Part shown: piece by piece, positions 44,264 to 54,054 of the stretch | Layout of the letters: the number at the start of each line of letters is the position of its first letter | How positions within the stretch are numbered: the stretch's first letter is position 1 | Origin: an uncultured Actinomycetes bacterium | Lineage (GTDB): Bacteria > Actinomycetota > CADDZG01 > WHSQ01 | Assembly: GCA_937863385.1 (NCBI GenBank) | Contig: CALMBW010000008.1 | Location: 33,341 to 97,340, forward strand | Direction: 5' to 3' | DNA length: 64,000 nt | Position numbers and translations under genes: made by a program | The notes under the pieces: model-generated | Databases searched by the model: none | Told to the model about the DNA's origin: nothing | The model's input: the letters and a program-made list of their open reading frames with translations, nothing else

Positions 44264-47200
44264 GTGAGCTTCGTCCACCTTCACGCACATACCGAGTACT
44301 CGATGCTCGACGGCGCTAGCCGTGTCACAGACATGTTCGAAGCTGCGGCCGACATGGGGATGCCGGCGTGCGCAATCACCGATCACGGCAACATGTACGG
44401 TGCGCTCGATTTCTACAAGACCGGCACCAAGACCGGGGTCAAGCCCATCATCGGTATGGAGGGTTACCTGTTCGGTGGCGGCTCACGCTACGAGCGGCCG
44501 CCTCAGCGCGACCACAACGACAAGGTCTTCCACCTGACCCTTCTGGCTTCGAACAACACCGGGTATCACAACCTGGTGAAGATCTCCTCCAAAGCCTGGC
44601 TCGAGGGGTTCTACTACTGGCCTCGTACCGACCACGAGTTGATCCAGGAGTACTCCGAGGGGCTGATCTGTCTGTCGGGTTGCCTTTCGGCGGAGATCCC
44701 GAAACTGATCCTTGCGGGAGACCTCGCAGGCGCCAGGAAGAAAGCGGCGTGGTACCGCGAGACGTTCGGTGATCGCTTCTATCTCGAGCTTCAGGACCAC
44801 GGTATCCGCGAGCAGAAGCCGCTGAACGACGAACTGGTCCGGATCGGCCGTGAGATGGGCATCTCGTGGGTGTGCACCAACGACAGCCACTACACCAGCA
44901 AGGCAGACTCGCACGCTCACGATGTTCTGTTGTGCGTGAACACCGGTTCGGAGCTTTCGGATCCGAACCGCTTCAAGTTCGACTCTGACGAGTTCTATCT
45001 GAAATCTCCCGAGGAGATGGCGCAGCGTTTCGCGGCGTGGCCGGGCGCGTGCGAGACAACGCTCGAGATCGCTTCGCGCTGTAACGTCGACATGTCCTTC
45101 GACAACAACCTGCTTCCACACTTCGAGGTACCTGAAGGCGAAACCATCGAGTCGCACTTCGAGAAGATGGTTATGGACGGGTGCACGAAGCGTTACGGCG
45201 AGCCGCTCGAGCGCGAGGTGCGCGAGCGCGCCGAGTACGAGATGCGTGTCATCAAGGACATGGAGTTCCCGGCCTACTTCCTGGTGGTCCAAGACTTCGT
45301 CAACTGGGCCAAGGATCAAGGGATCCGTGTGGGTCCGGGCCGGGGGAGTGCCGCCGGCTCGATCGTGTCCTACGCGCTCGGGATCACCGAGTTGGACCCC
45401 CTGCGTTACGACCTGATGTTCGAGCGGTTCCTTAACCCCGAACGTGTCGAGATGCCGGACATCGACATCGACTTCGACGAGCGCAGGCGTGGCGACGTGA
45501 TCAGGTACGTGACCGACAAGTACGGCGCGGATCGCGTTGCACAGATCATTACGTACGGCACCATCAAGGGGAAGCAGGCGATCAAGGATGCGGCCCGGGT
45601 GCTGGGCTTTCCCTTCCAGGACGGTGACCGCCTTACCAAGATGTATCCGCCGCTGGTCATGGGCCGCGACTATGGGCTCGCCCATGCCCTGGAGAATGCC
45701 CCCGAGCTCAAGCAGGCCTACGAAGCTGGAGGGGCCGCGAAGGAGATCATCGACACCGCGCTCGGTATCGAGAACCTCAAGCGTTCGGCAGGTATCCATG
45801 CAGCCGGCGTGGTGATCGGCCGTGATCCCCTGATCGAACACGTTCCACTGAAACGTGGCGACCACGACGAGGTTGTAACCCAGTTCGACATGAAGGGCAT
45901 AACCGAGCTGGGGCTCCTCAAGATGGATTTCCTCGGCTTGAGGAACCTGACGGTCATCGAGCTAGCGCGCGACTACATCAAGGCCAACAAGGGCGAAGAC
46001 GTTGACGTCGACAGACTCGACTTCGATGATCCCGACGTCTACAAGATGCTCCAACGAGGAGACTCGGACGGGGTGTTCCAGCTCGAATCGGATGGGATGC
46101 GAAGGCTGTTGGTGCAGCTCAAGCCTGAGAGATTCGAGCACATCATGGCTTTGATCGCACTCTACCGGCCCGGTCCGATGGAGCAGATCCCCGACTACAT
46201 CGCCCGCAAGAACGATGCCGATAAGGTCGAGTACATCCACCCTTCGCTCGAGGACTTAACCAAAGAGACCTACGGGATCCTGGTCTACCAGGAACAGATC
46301 GTGATGCTTCTGCAGATGCTCGCGGGTTATACGCCCGGTCACGCAGACAAGGTCCGAAAGGCGATCGGGAAGAAGAACCGCGAGATGATGGCGGCCGAGA
46401 AGCCAGTCTTCATCGAGGGTTGTGTGAGCAAGGCGGGTATGACTCCCAAGCAAGCAGCCGATCTCTGGGCCAAGATCCAACCCTTTGCCGACTACTCCTT
46501 CAACCGGGCCCATTCGGCTTGCTACGCGTATATCGCCTATCAGACTGCATGGCTCAAGGCCCACCATCCGATCGAGTACGTGGCTGCATTGCTCACCTCG
46601 GTCAAGGATCGAAAGGACGACAAGCCCAAGTATCTGGCCATGGCCAGGCGTATGGGCATCGAGGTGCAGCTCCCCGACGTGAATACCTCTGCCGTTGACT
46701 TCACTCCGGTCGGCGAGCAGATCCGGTTCGGTCTGTCCGCGGTGCGGGGTGTGGGCGAGAACGTGGTCGAGAAGGTAATCGAAGCCCGCAAGAGCAAGGG
46801 TGAGTTCACATCTTTCTTCGATTTCTGCCGCAAGGTCGATTACGTCTGTCTCAACCGCAAGACGGTCGAGTCGCTGATCTGGGCCGGGGCTTTCGAAGCG
46901 TTGGGGCACACACGCAAGGGATTGTTGGACATCTTCGAATCTTCTGTCGCGCAGATCATCGACCAGAAGCGACGTGAAGCAGAAGGCCAGTGGTCGCTGT
47001 TCGGGTCCGTCGACGGCGCCGACGCTCAGCAGCACGATCCCTTAGTCCCCATCGACGAGCACGCCAAGCAGATCCTCATGCTCAAAGAGAAAGAGATGCT
47101 CGGTGTTTACGTTTCGGATCACCCTCTGCTCGGTGTTGAGGGCCTGCTTGCCCGCATGTGTGATTGTCCGATCTCGGCATTGGAAGGCCGCCCGCCCGGC

Positions 47201-47701
47201 GAGAACCTGCAGGTTGGCGGCCTGATCGCTGGCGTCACCAAGCGAGTGACCCGTAACGGCGGGATCATGCTCACCCTCGATGTCGAAGATCTGTCGGGGG
47301 CCTCGGTTGAGGTGCTCGTCTTCCCGAAGGTCTACGAACGCTTCGGCGGGATCATCGCTGCAGACAAGATCGTGCTGATACGCGGCCGGGTGGATCGAGA
47401 CGTGCGCGATGACTCGGTGAAGATGATCGCTTCCGAGATCAAAGAGGCGGACCTCGGCGAGGACAAGCCTCTAGAGATCCGGTTGCCGGCGGCTTCTTGC
47501 ACGCCTCAGGTCGTTTCGGACCTCAAGCAGGTTCTGTCCAGTCATCCGGGATCGACCCAGGTCTTCCTGAAACTCGAGAACGAGATGCGGAATTCGACGG
47601 TTCTCCGGTTGGGGAGCGAGTTCTGGGTCGATACCACCAACGGTCTGTACGCCGAGCTCAAGATGTTGTTGGGGCCCGACTCGCTGGCAACCACGGCCTG
47701 A
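44264..47701 (+). CDS. dnaE: DNA polymerase III alpha subunit
   Basis: The 1145-residue replicative polymerase (DnaE1 type) has the N-terminal PHP domain (SFVHLHAHTEYSMLDGAS). The catalytic aspartates lie in MPDIDIDFDERRR near residue 400, and a third catalytic region follows. A helix-hairpin-helix segment and an OB domain (about residues 980-1060) complete the usual order. No C-terminal intein or split is seen. GTG 44264 fits the family start, although no ribosome site is visible. Confidence 0.96.
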   Translation: MSFVHLHAHTEYSMLDGASRVTDMFEAAADMGMPACAITDHGNMYGALDFYKTGTKTGVKPIIGMEGYLFGGGSRYERPPQRDHNDKVFHLTLLASNNTGYHNLVKISSKAWLEGFYYWPRTDHELIQEYSEGLICLSGCLSAEIPKLILAGDLAGARKKAAWYRETFGDRFYLELQDHGIREQKPLNDELVRIGREMGISWVCTNDSHYTSKADSHAHDVLLCVNTGSELSDPNRFKFDSDEFYLKSPEEMAQRFAAWPGACETTLEIASRCNVDMSFDNNLLPHFEVPEGETIESHFEKMVMDGCTKRYGEPLEREVRERAEYEMRVIKDMEFPAYFLVVQDFVNWAKDQGIRVGPGRGSAAGSIVSYALGITELDPLRYDLMFERFLNPERVEMPDIDIDFDERRRGDVIRYVTDKYGADRVAQIITYGTIKGKQAIKDAARVLGFPFQDGDRLTKMYPPLVMGRDYGLAHALENAPELKQAYEAGGAAKEIIDTALGIENLKRSAGIHAAGVVIGRDPLIEHVPLKRGDHDEVVTQFDMKGITELGLLKMDFLGLRNLTVIELARDYIKANKGEDVDVDRLDFDDPDVYKMLQRGDSDGVFQLESDGMRRLLVQLKPERFEHIMALIALYRPGPMEQIPDYIARKNDADKVEYIHPSLEDLTKETYGILVYQEQIVMLLQMLAGYTPGHADKVRKAIGKKNREMMAAEKPVFIEGCVSKAGMTPKQAADLWAKIQPFADYSFNRAHSACYAYIAYQTAWLKAHHPIEYVAALLTSVKDRKDDKPKYLAMARRMGIEVQLPDVNTSAVDFTPVGEQIRFGLSAVRGVGENVVEKVIEARKSKGEFTSFFDFCRKVDYVCLNRKTVESLIWAGAFEALGHTRKGLLDIFESSVAQIIDQKRREAEGQWSLFGSVDGADAQQHDPLVPIDEHAKQILMLKEKEMLGVYVSDHPLLGVEGLLARMCDCPISALEGRPPGENLQVGGLIAGVTKRVTRNGGIMLTLDVEDLSGASVEVLVFPKVYERFGGIIAADKIVLIRGRVDRDVRDDSVKMIASEIKEADLGEDKPLEIRLPAASCTPQVVSDLKQVLSSHPGSTQVFLKLENEMRNSTVLRLGSEFWVDTTNGLYAELKMLLGPDSLATTA

Positions 47702-47705
47702 TCTT

Positions 47706-48038
47706 TTAGATCTCGAACGCTTTCCCCAAGCGATCGAGGTTGCGGATGTTGGTCGTGCCCGTGGTGCTGGCTTCAAGGTCGAACTCGCCGACTTCGTCGG
47801 GATCCCTGCCGATCATCTCTCGAGCTTTGCTGGGTAGTGGTTGCTTCGCGGCGTCGCGTGACTCCCAGAGGTAGATGGCGCCCCATCGGTTGCGATCGGG
47901 GTCGGCGACCCACTGCTTGAGGACCAAACCGGAGACCTGGGAAAAGGCGTCGACCGATTCCGTGGCGAGGTACGCCCGCAGCTCTTCGATCGTGACCTTG
48001 GAGCTAGCCATGTCCCACATCACGGTCCTGACGAACAT
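47706..48038 (-). CDS. YdhR-like alpha/beta-barrel protein
   Basis: The 110-residue protein (MFVRTVMWDMASSKVTIEEL start) resembles the YdhR/antibiotic-monooxygenase-like ferredoxin folds. It has GLVLKQWVADPDRNRWGAIYLWES and a C-terminal GEFDLEAS strand. Function is not known; a small dimeric ligand-binding or monooxygenase-like protein is likely. The ATG lies 6 nt after TACTCT with no ribosome site. It converges with dnaE. Confidence 0.7.
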   Translation of the reverse strand: MFVRTVMWDMASSKVTIEELRAYLATESVDAFSQVSGLVLKQWVADPDRNRWGAIYLWESRDAAKQPLPSKAREMIGRDPDEVGEFDLEASTTGTTNIRNLDRLGKAFEI

Positions 48039-48044
48039 GCCGCA

Positions 48045-48083
48045 AGAGTAGTGCCTGCGCGCCGGGGGGGACACTCTTATCCT
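48045..48083. promoter_or_regulatory. Back-to-back -10 boxes of two divergent leaderless genes
   Basis: TACTCT on the minus strand (48045-48050) serves the YdhR-like gene. TATCCT on the plus strand (48078-48083) serves the lipoprotein gene at 48092. The two boxes are 27 bp apart, so the promoters overlap and could interfere or share a regulator. Confidence 0.45.
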
Positions 48084-48091
48084 TGCCCGTC

Positions 48092-49696
48092 GTGAAGCGC
48101 TGTCTCGTCGTTATCTCGATGATGTTGCTGCCTGCATGCACCGGATCCAGCGAACCTGCTGAGCCGTCCCAAGAGCGCGCCCCCATCCAAGATTCCGACA
48201 AGCTCGCATGCACCAACATCGACGATCAGATCGCACGCGCCCGCCGTGGATGGGTCCCTTACCGGGGCCAGGACATCGGCTTGATCCCGCGTGAACCGAA
48301 CTACATCGGGTTCGCCGCTCAGCCCGTGCACACCGGGCCTTGGGACTACCTAGCCGAGATACCTCTGGTCTTCTATGGGCCGGGGATCGTCGATCCCACC
48401 GGGGACGTTGCGGGTGAGGTAACGCTTGCCGACGTGGCCCCCACGTACGCCAGCCTGGCGGGATACGAAGGATTCGCGCGCCAGAAGCTAGACGGGAAAG
48501 CTTTGGATATCTCGACGCGCAAGCCGGCCTTGATCGTGACCATGGTCTGGGACGGCGGTGGTTGGAACACTCTTCGTTCGCATCCAAGAGCATGGCCACA
48601 CCTGAAAAGGGCGATGGCCGAGGGCATGTCGTTCGTCGAAGCGGAGATCGGCTCTACTCCATCGAATACCCCGCCCATCCACACCACGCTGGGAACCGGC
48701 GTCTTCCCGCGCCGCCACGGCATACCCGCCGTCAAGATGAGGGCCACGCCAGAGTTCATCGACCCCTATCTCGGCAATAACGCTGATCGGGTGCGAGTAC
48801 CGTCACTTGCAGATCTCTACGACCGCTCCACCAACAACGAAGCCAAGATCGGGTTGGTGGCGACGGTCAACTGGCATCTAGGGATGATCGGTCACGGAAG
48901 TCACTTCCAGGGAGGGGACCGCGACCAGGTCACCCTCTTGAACGATCAGGCTGCCATCTTCGGGGATGCCACCGCCTATGAGCTCGTCGAACCCGCAGCA
49001 GGCTCGATCGCGAACGAAACCACGCAGCTCGATTCCGGGGACGGTGAGGTGGATTCGCAATGGCGAGGGCACGACCTCAGCGACCCTTCGGTGCGGTACT
49101 CGAGTCCAGCATGGGTGGGCTATCAGGCAGACGTCCTTGAAGCGTTCATCGCCGGCAACGGCTACGGCAAGACCGGCGGCTTGACGGACATGGTCTTCAC
49201 CAACTTCAAGTCGATCGACGACGCCGGGCACAAGTGGGGTACGGACTCGCCCGAGGTGGCGGAACTGGTGTCTGCCACCGACGATGCCTTTAACGACCTG
49301 ACCAAGAGCCTCGACCGGGTTGTGGGCGAAGGGCGGTGGCTGGTCGTCGTGACGGCAGATCATGGCCAAACCCCTTATCCGGCGGATTCAGGGGCCTGGC
49401 CGATCGGCGGCGGTGAGTTGCGACGGGATGTCAACGCAGAGCTCGACGCTAGCGATGACGGAAAAGACCTCGTGACGCAGGTCACGTCGGCAGGGGCATT
49501 CGTCGACCGTTCGCAGCTCCGCGCTGCTCAACTGACCTTGGCCGAGGTTGCTCGATGGATCGCCGGATACAGGGTCGGCGAGAACCTCAAAGACGGGACC
49601 GCGTTGCCGGAGGGTTTCGCCGGTCGTGAGGATGAACCGCTCTTCGACGCTGCGGTGGTTCGAGACGGAAAAGCGATAGTCACCTGTGAGCGGTAA
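48092..49696 (+). CDS. Type I phosphodiesterase/alkaline-phosphatase-like lipoprotein with rearranged domain order
   Basis: The 534-residue protein starts at GTG 48092 (leaderless type) with a lipobox ending LLPAC. Metal-site motifs are VWDGGGWN, the nucleophile region TPSNTPPIHTTLGTG, DDAGHKWG and VTADHGQ. A segment that normally ends this fold (PLVFYGPGIV then LADVAPTYASLAGY) lies before the catalytic start, near residues 90-130. This suggests a circularly permuted or partly duplicated fold. It probably hydrolyses a phosphodiester or phosphomonoester outside the cell; the substrate is unknown. Confidence 0.8.
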   Translation: MKRCLVVISMMLLPACTGSSEPAEPSQERAPIQDSDKLACTNIDDQIARARRGWVPYRGQDIGLIPREPNYIGFAAQPVHTGPWDYLAEIPLVFYGPGIVDPTGDVAGEVTLADVAPTYASLAGYEGFARQKLDGKALDISTRKPALIVTMVWDGGGWNTLRSHPRAWPHLKRAMAEGMSFVEAEIGSTPSNTPPIHTTLGTGVFPRRHGIPAVKMRATPEFIDPYLGNNADRVRVPSLADLYDRSTNNEAKIGLVATVNWHLGMIGHGSHFQGGDRDQVTLLNDQAAIFGDATAYELVEPAAGSIANETTQLDSGDGEVDSQWRGHDLSDPSVRYSSPAWVGYQADVLEAFIAGNGYGKTGGLTDMVFTNFKSIDDAGHKWGTDSPEVAELVSATDDAFNDLTKSLDRVVGEGRWLVVVTADHGQTPYPADSGAWPIGGGELRRDVNAELDASDDGKDLVTQVTSAGAFVDRSQLRAAQLTLAEVARWIAGYRVGENLKDGTALPEGFAGREDEPLFDAAVVRDGKAIVTCER

Positions 49697-49718
49697 CCGG
49701 CCATGAGGGCGTCGAGGA

Positions 49719-50579
49719 TCAGTTGACGTCGCCGCTGATCATCACCCGGTGCGGATAGGGGATCTCGACGCCGTGATCGTCGAAAGCGATCTTGATGCGC
49801 TCGCGAAGTTCACGGCCCACGTCCCACTGCTTGCCGGGCTTGGTGTCCACGATCATCCGCCAAACGACTTCGTACTCGCCCAGCATCTCGACACCGAGGA
49901 CCTCGGGTTCGGCATAGATCTGGTTGGCGATCTCACCTTCGGCCCGAGAACCTGCGGCGACCTCCTCCAAGACCGAGCGAACCTTTGCAGGGTCTTCCTT
50001 ATAGGCGACTCCGACGTCTACAACGGCTCGTGACCAGTCCTTGGATCGGTTCGCGACATGGTTGATGTCTCCGTTGGAGATGTAGTGAACGGTCCCGTCG
50101 ATCGCACGCAGGCCTGTGACGCGCAGCGTCAGAGTCTCGACCTTTCCCGCGGCGACCCCGTTGATCTCGATGACGTCCCCTACTCCGTACTGATCCTCGA
50201 GAAGGATGAAGAATCCCGTAACTACGTCCTTGACTAGGTCCTGTGCACCGAAACCGATCGCAAGACCGACGATCCCCACACCGGCCAGGAGAGGGGCAAG
50301 ATTGCCACCGAGACTCTCGAAGATGTAGATAGCGGCAAGCACCCAGATTACGACCATCCCCGTGGAGGAAAGGATGTTCGCAAGCGTGCGGGTCCGCTGA
50401 AGGTTCCGCATGGGAGTGGTGTTCTCCGACACCTTCGAGTCAACCCGCTGCGCAGCTCGTCTCATCATCCTCGCGGCTAGGAAAGCGACGAGAAGGATGA
50501 GGGCGATCCGGCCGCCGGTTTTGGCGGCATCCATGAAAGCTTCGTTCTCGGTGATCGCCGTGATGCTATCGAGGGACAA
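49719..50579 (-). CDS. Small-conductance mechanosensitive channel, MscS family
   Basis: The 286-residue protein has an N-terminal membrane helix, a second pair near residues 60-90, the pore-lining helix (GVGIVGLAIGFGAQDLVKDVVTGFF) and the beta domain with EDQYGVGDVIEI. The TTG at 50579 is chosen since AGGAGG precedes it by 6 nt; a longer GTG start at 50612 lies upstream of that ribosome site. It protects cells from hypo-osmotic shock. It converges with the lipoprotein gene. Confidence 0.92.
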   Translation of the reverse strand: MSLDSITAITENEAFMDAAKTGGRIALILLVAFLAARMMRRAAQRVDSKVSENTTPMRNLQRTRTLANILSSTGMVVIWVLAAIYIFESLGGNLAPLLAGVGIVGLAIGFGAQDLVKDVVTGFFILLEDQYGVGDVIEINGVAAGKVETLTLRVTGLRAIDGTVHYISNGDINHVANRSKDWSRAVVDVGVAYKEDPAKVRSVLEEVAAGSRAEGEIANQIYAEPEVLGVEMLGEYEVVWRMIVDTKPGKQWDVGRELRERIKIAFDDHGVEIPYPHRVMISGDVN

Positions 50580-50823
50580 GGTCTTCCTCCTGAGACTCGC
50601 TCGTGTCGCCACCCGCGTCAGACCGTTCCTTGCGCCGTGGCCGCTTGCGCCCGGGAGCGTCGCCCGCTCTCACCCCTCGTTACCGGACCTACTACTACCT
50701 GTATCACGATGCTTGCGTCATGTCGCGCATCTGCGGCCGCTAGCGGTTTCGGGGGGTGCGATGTGCAGAGGCATCGCCCTTATTCCTCTCGACCCGGCCG
50801 CCTCGCTGGGGGATGATTGATGC

Positions 50824-51048
50824 ATGCCTTGCTACAGATGCGCACGGATACAGACCGATCCCTCCAAGCACGAGGCGCCGTGGGGTCGCGGCGTCGTGGG
50901 CGCTAAGCAGATCTTGATCTGTCCCACCTGCCAGGAGCAGGACCCCTCCTGGGCCTCGCAGCTAGAGAGGTGCCCCCGCTGCGGCAGCACCCGGCTGTCG
51001 ATGCAGCTCGGCTCGATCTCGTGCCGCTCTTGCGGCTATCTCGGCTGA
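50824..51048 (+). CDS. Small double zinc-ribbon protein
   Basis: A 74-residue protein with four CxxC knuckles (CYRC, CPTC, CPRC, CRSC), enough for two zinc ribbons. No other domain is present. No family recognised; protein or nucleic-acid binding is likely. It lies 75 bp before hisD and could be transcribed with it. GATGAT 6 nt before the ATG is a weak -10 candidate. Confidence 0.75.
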   Translation: MPCYRCARIQTDPSKHEAPWGRGVVGAKQILICPTCQEQDPSWASQLERCPRCGSTRLSMQLGSISCRSCGYLG

Positions 51049-51122
51049 CGGCTGTCTCGATAAGAGGAGCCCACTCAAACCTGTAACAATCTGCACCCCG
51101 ACGCCGACCCCCGGAGTTTCTC

Positions 51123-52409
51123 TTGCTCGAAGTCATCGATGGACGCCAACAGCAGGGCCCGGTGCACATATCCCGGCCCGTTCCGGTCAAAGGACACGCT
51201 CAAGCCAACCGCACGGTCACCGAGATCGTCGATGACGTGCGAGAGCACGGCGACCAGGCGCTTCTGCGGTGGACCGAGCAGCTCGACGGTCCACAGCTCG
51301 CTCCCGAGGATCTCTTGGTTGATCCGAAGCGCATCGAAAAGGCCCGCCGGCTCGTCCGCCCCGAGCTCCTAGATGCTCTCGAGGTCATGGCAGAGCGTCT
51401 GCGCTCTACGTGCGAAAGGCAGCGTCCGGAGGAGTGGATACAGCGTAGAGACGACGAGTTCGTCGGTGAGCTCATCAGGCCGCTGAAGCGAGTCGGTGCA
51501 TACGTTCCTGGGGGCCGAGGGTCTTATCCCTCCAGCGTCTTGATGACGGCGATCCCCGCTGCCGTGGCAGGCGTAGAGGGCATCGCGGTGGCGACCCCCG
51601 CAGATGGGAGGGGTGACATATCCGACGCAACGCTGGCGGCTTGCTCTATCGCCGGAGTCTCTGAGGTTTACCGGATGGGGGGCGCCCAAGCGATCGCTGC
51701 TTTGGCTTACGGAACCGAAACCGTGAGGCCCGTCGGCAAGATCGTGGGCCCGGGCAACATCTACGTCACTTTGGCTAAGAAGCTCGTTTCTGGGTGGGTC
51801 GGCATCGACTCGATGGCCGGACCATCTGAGATCGCGATCGTCTCGGATGACGTTGCTTTCGCCGAACCGTTCGCACTCGACCTGATCGCCCAGGCCGAGC
51901 ACGGCCCGCTAGGGGCCCACGTCCTCATCACCTGGGACCAGAAGCTGATCGAGGGCGTTCTTGCCATGCTCGACCGCAATGTCATCTCGCATGAGCGCTC
52001 CGAGGAGTTAGAGAACCACCTCATCGAGGGCGGCGTGGCGGTCCTCGTCCGGGACATCGATCACGCTATCGAGACGGTGAATGCATTCGCGCCCGAGCAC
52101 CTCGAGTTGGTATTCGAAGGGGCCCAAGAGCGCCTTCACCAGATCAGCGATGCCGGGTCCGTCTTCGTAGGGAGGTATTCGCCGGTGGCGGTCGGGGACT
52201 ACGTCGGAGGGACCAACCACGTATTGCCGACCGGAGGCACCGCCCGTTTCTCGAGCGCTCTAGGTGTGAATGACTTCGTGAAGAGGATCTACGTGTCCGG
52301 CTTCGATCGCACCGCTCTTGAACGCCTGGCGCCGCACGTCGAGGCTTTGGCTGAGGCGGAATCACTTCGAGCTCATGGTCGCTCGGTCTGGGGACGTCTC
52401 GACGGATGA
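51123..52409 (+). CDS. hisD: Histidinol dehydrogenase
   Basis: The 428-residue enzyme has the blocks YVPGGRGSYPSSVLM, GGAQAIAALAYGTETV, GPSEIAIVSDD, QAEHGPLGA (zinc and substrate His) and the catalytic NAFAPEHLEL (Glu-His). It performs the last two steps of histidine synthesis. It starts at TTG 51123, with GGAG 6 nt upstream. It is the first gene of the his cluster here and overlaps hisC by 4 bp. Confidence 0.95.
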   Translation: MLEVIDGRQQQGPVHISRPVPVKGHAQANRTVTEIVDDVREHGDQALLRWTEQLDGPQLAPEDLLVDPKRIEKARRLVRPELLDALEVMAERLRSTCERQRPEEWIQRRDDEFVGELIRPLKRVGAYVPGGRGSYPSSVLMTAIPAAVAGVEGIAVATPADGRGDISDATLAACSIAGVSEVYRMGGAQAIAALAYGTETVRPVGKIVGPGNIYVTLAKKLVSGWVGIDSMAGPSEIAIVSDDVAFAEPFALDLIAQAEHGPLGAHVLITWDQKLIEGVLAMLDRNVISHERSEELENHLIEGGVAVLVRDIDHAIETVNAFAPEHLELVFEGAQERLHQISDAGSVFVGRYSPVAVGDYVGGTNHVLPTGGTARFSSALGVNDFVKRIYVSGFDRTALERLAPHVEALAEAESLRAHGRSVWGRLDG

Positions 52410-53458
52410 GTACCCAAGGGACTCCTCCGGTAAGGGATGACCTCATTGATATCGAGGGCTATGTCTCACCACAGCTTCCGGCGAAGCATCGAATGAACAC
52501 GAACGAATCACCGTTCCCGCCACCCGCGGCATTGATAGAGGAGGTGGGCGGCATGCTGCAGTCCCTGGAGCTCAACCGCTATCCCGAGCGAGATGCCGGC
52601 GCGTTATACGCAGCGTTGGAGTCGGTAACGGGGCATCAGCGCGAGAGGCTGTGGATAGCGAACGGGAGCAACGAGGTCCTGCTGCATCTGCTTCTGGCTT
52701 TCGGGGGTCACGGTCGGGTCGCCTTGACGTTCGAGCCCACCTATCAACTGCACTCATTGATCTCGCGGATCTCAGGGACCCAGGTGCGTCACGCCGCGCG
52801 TCGGGTGGGCTCGTGGGAAGTGGGTGCAGATGACGCCCGAACCGATGCCGACATCGTCTTCTTCTGTCATCCCAACAACCCGACCGGCGCTCTCGAGGAC
52901 GCATCATCGATCGAGGCCGCGGCGCAAAGGGTTCCATTGGTGATAGTGGACGAGGCGTACATCGAATTCGCGGGGCCCGGCTCTAGCGTGGCCGGTCTGG
53001 TGGAACAACACCGGAACCTCGTGGTCGTGCGTACCTTCTCGAAGGCCTGGAGTCTCGCCGGCGTACGCCTCGGTTACCTCGTGGCTTCACCCGGCCTGGT
53101 AGCGGACCTTAAGAAGGTTCGGCTCCCGTACCACCTTTCGTCGTTCGCTCAAGCCGCGGGCGTAGCTGCGCTTCGTCATAGAGACGAGTCCACCCGGGCG
53201 GTCGAGAAGATCGTCGCCTCCCGCGAAGCGCTCCAAGAAGGGCTGAAGGCCATGGGAGTGAAGACCTATGACAGCTCGGCGAACTTCGTTCTGTTCGAAG
53301 TGCCCGATGCGCAGAGGGTGTGGCAAGCGCTGTACGACCGCGGCATCCTGGTTCGCAACTACCCTAGTAACCCAATGCTCGCCGATCATCTGCGAGTGAC
53401 GGCAACGACGCCGGATGAAGGAGAAGCTTTCCTAACTGCCCTCAAGGAGTTGATGTAG
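52406..53458 (+). CDS. hisC: Histidinol-phosphate aminotransferase
   Basis: The 350-residue PLP enzyme has the aspartate-aminotransferase fold with NPNNPTGAL-type block (HPNNPTGALED), VDEAYIEFAG and the PLP lysine in RTFSKAWSLAGVRLGY. It converts imidazole acetol phosphate to histidinol phosphate. The stop shares its last base with the hisB start. Confidence 0.94.
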   Translation: MSTQGTPPVRDDLIDIEGYVSPQLPAKHRMNTNESPFPPPAALIEEVGGMLQSLELNRYPERDAGALYAALESVTGHQRERLWIANGSNEVLLHLLLAFGGHGRVALTFEPTYQLHSLISRISGTQVRHAARRVGSWEVGADDARTDADIVFFCHPNNPTGALEDASSIEAAAQRVPLVIVDEAYIEFAGPGSSVAGLVEQHRNLVVVRTFSKAWSLAGVRLGYLVASPGLVADLKKVRLPYHLSSFAQAAGVAALRHRDESTRAVEKIVASREALQEGLKAMGVKTYDSSANFVLFEVPDAQRVWQALYDRGILVRNYPSNPMLADHLRVTATTPDEGEAFLTALKELM

Positions 53459-54054
53459 TGCCCCCACAAGCGCGGCGTGCAGAGATCTCGCGAAAGACGA
53501 CAGAGACCGAGGTCACGGTCGGACTCGATCTCGATGGCGGCGAAGTGTCGGCTTCCACCGGAGTCTTCTTCTTCGATCACATGCTGGACCAGCTCGGAAG
53601 ACACGGTCGTTTCGGATTGTCTGTGAAGGCCACGGGTGACCTAGAGATCGACGCTCACCACACCGTAGAGGACACGGGTATCGCTCTCGGTCAGGCGCTC
53701 GATGAAGCACTGGGAGATCGTGCCGGCATCCGCCGCTACGGCGACTCGCTGGTGCCGATGGAAGAAGCCCTGGCCTCCGTTGCCGTGGATATCTCGGGAC
53801 GGCCTCTGCTCGTTTACTCGGCGGACATCCCAGCCGAGTCGATCGGCCAGTACGAAACGGTTCTTACCGAGGAGTTCCTCCAAGCGCTCGTACGTAAAGC
53901 GGGATTGACGCTGCACGTCACTCTGAAGCACGGACGCAACCCCCATCACTGTGTCGAAGCGATCTTCAAGGCGTTGGCCGTGGCATTGGGTGAGGCGACG
54001 TCGATCGATCCGCGTGCCCGCGGCGCCGTTCCGTCAACCAAAGGTGTGCTTTGA
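53458..54054 (+). CDS. hisB: Imidazoleglycerol-phosphate dehydratase
   Basis: The 198-residue single-function enzyme has the manganese-binding histidines in FFDHMLDQLGRHG, DAHHTVEDTGIALG and HGRNPHHCVEAIFKA. There is no fused phosphatase, so histidinol phosphatase must be encoded elsewhere. The start is GTG 53458. It overlaps hisH by 4 bp. Confidence 0.95.
   Translation: MPPQARRAEISRKTTETEVTVGLDLDGGEVSASTGVFFFDHMLDQLGRHGRFGLSVKATGDLEIDAHHTVEDTGIALGQALDEALGDRAGIRRYGDSLVPMEEALASVAVDISGRPLLVYSADIPAESIGQYETVLTEEFLQALVRKAGLTLHVTLKHGRNPHHCVEAIFKALAVALGEATSIDPRARGAVPSTKGVL

Noticed and set aside
44483..45865. 460-codon open frame on the minus strand inside dnaE
   Set aside because: It is antisense to conserved dnaE catalytic regions, has no domain and reflects GC-rich codon bias in the third position.
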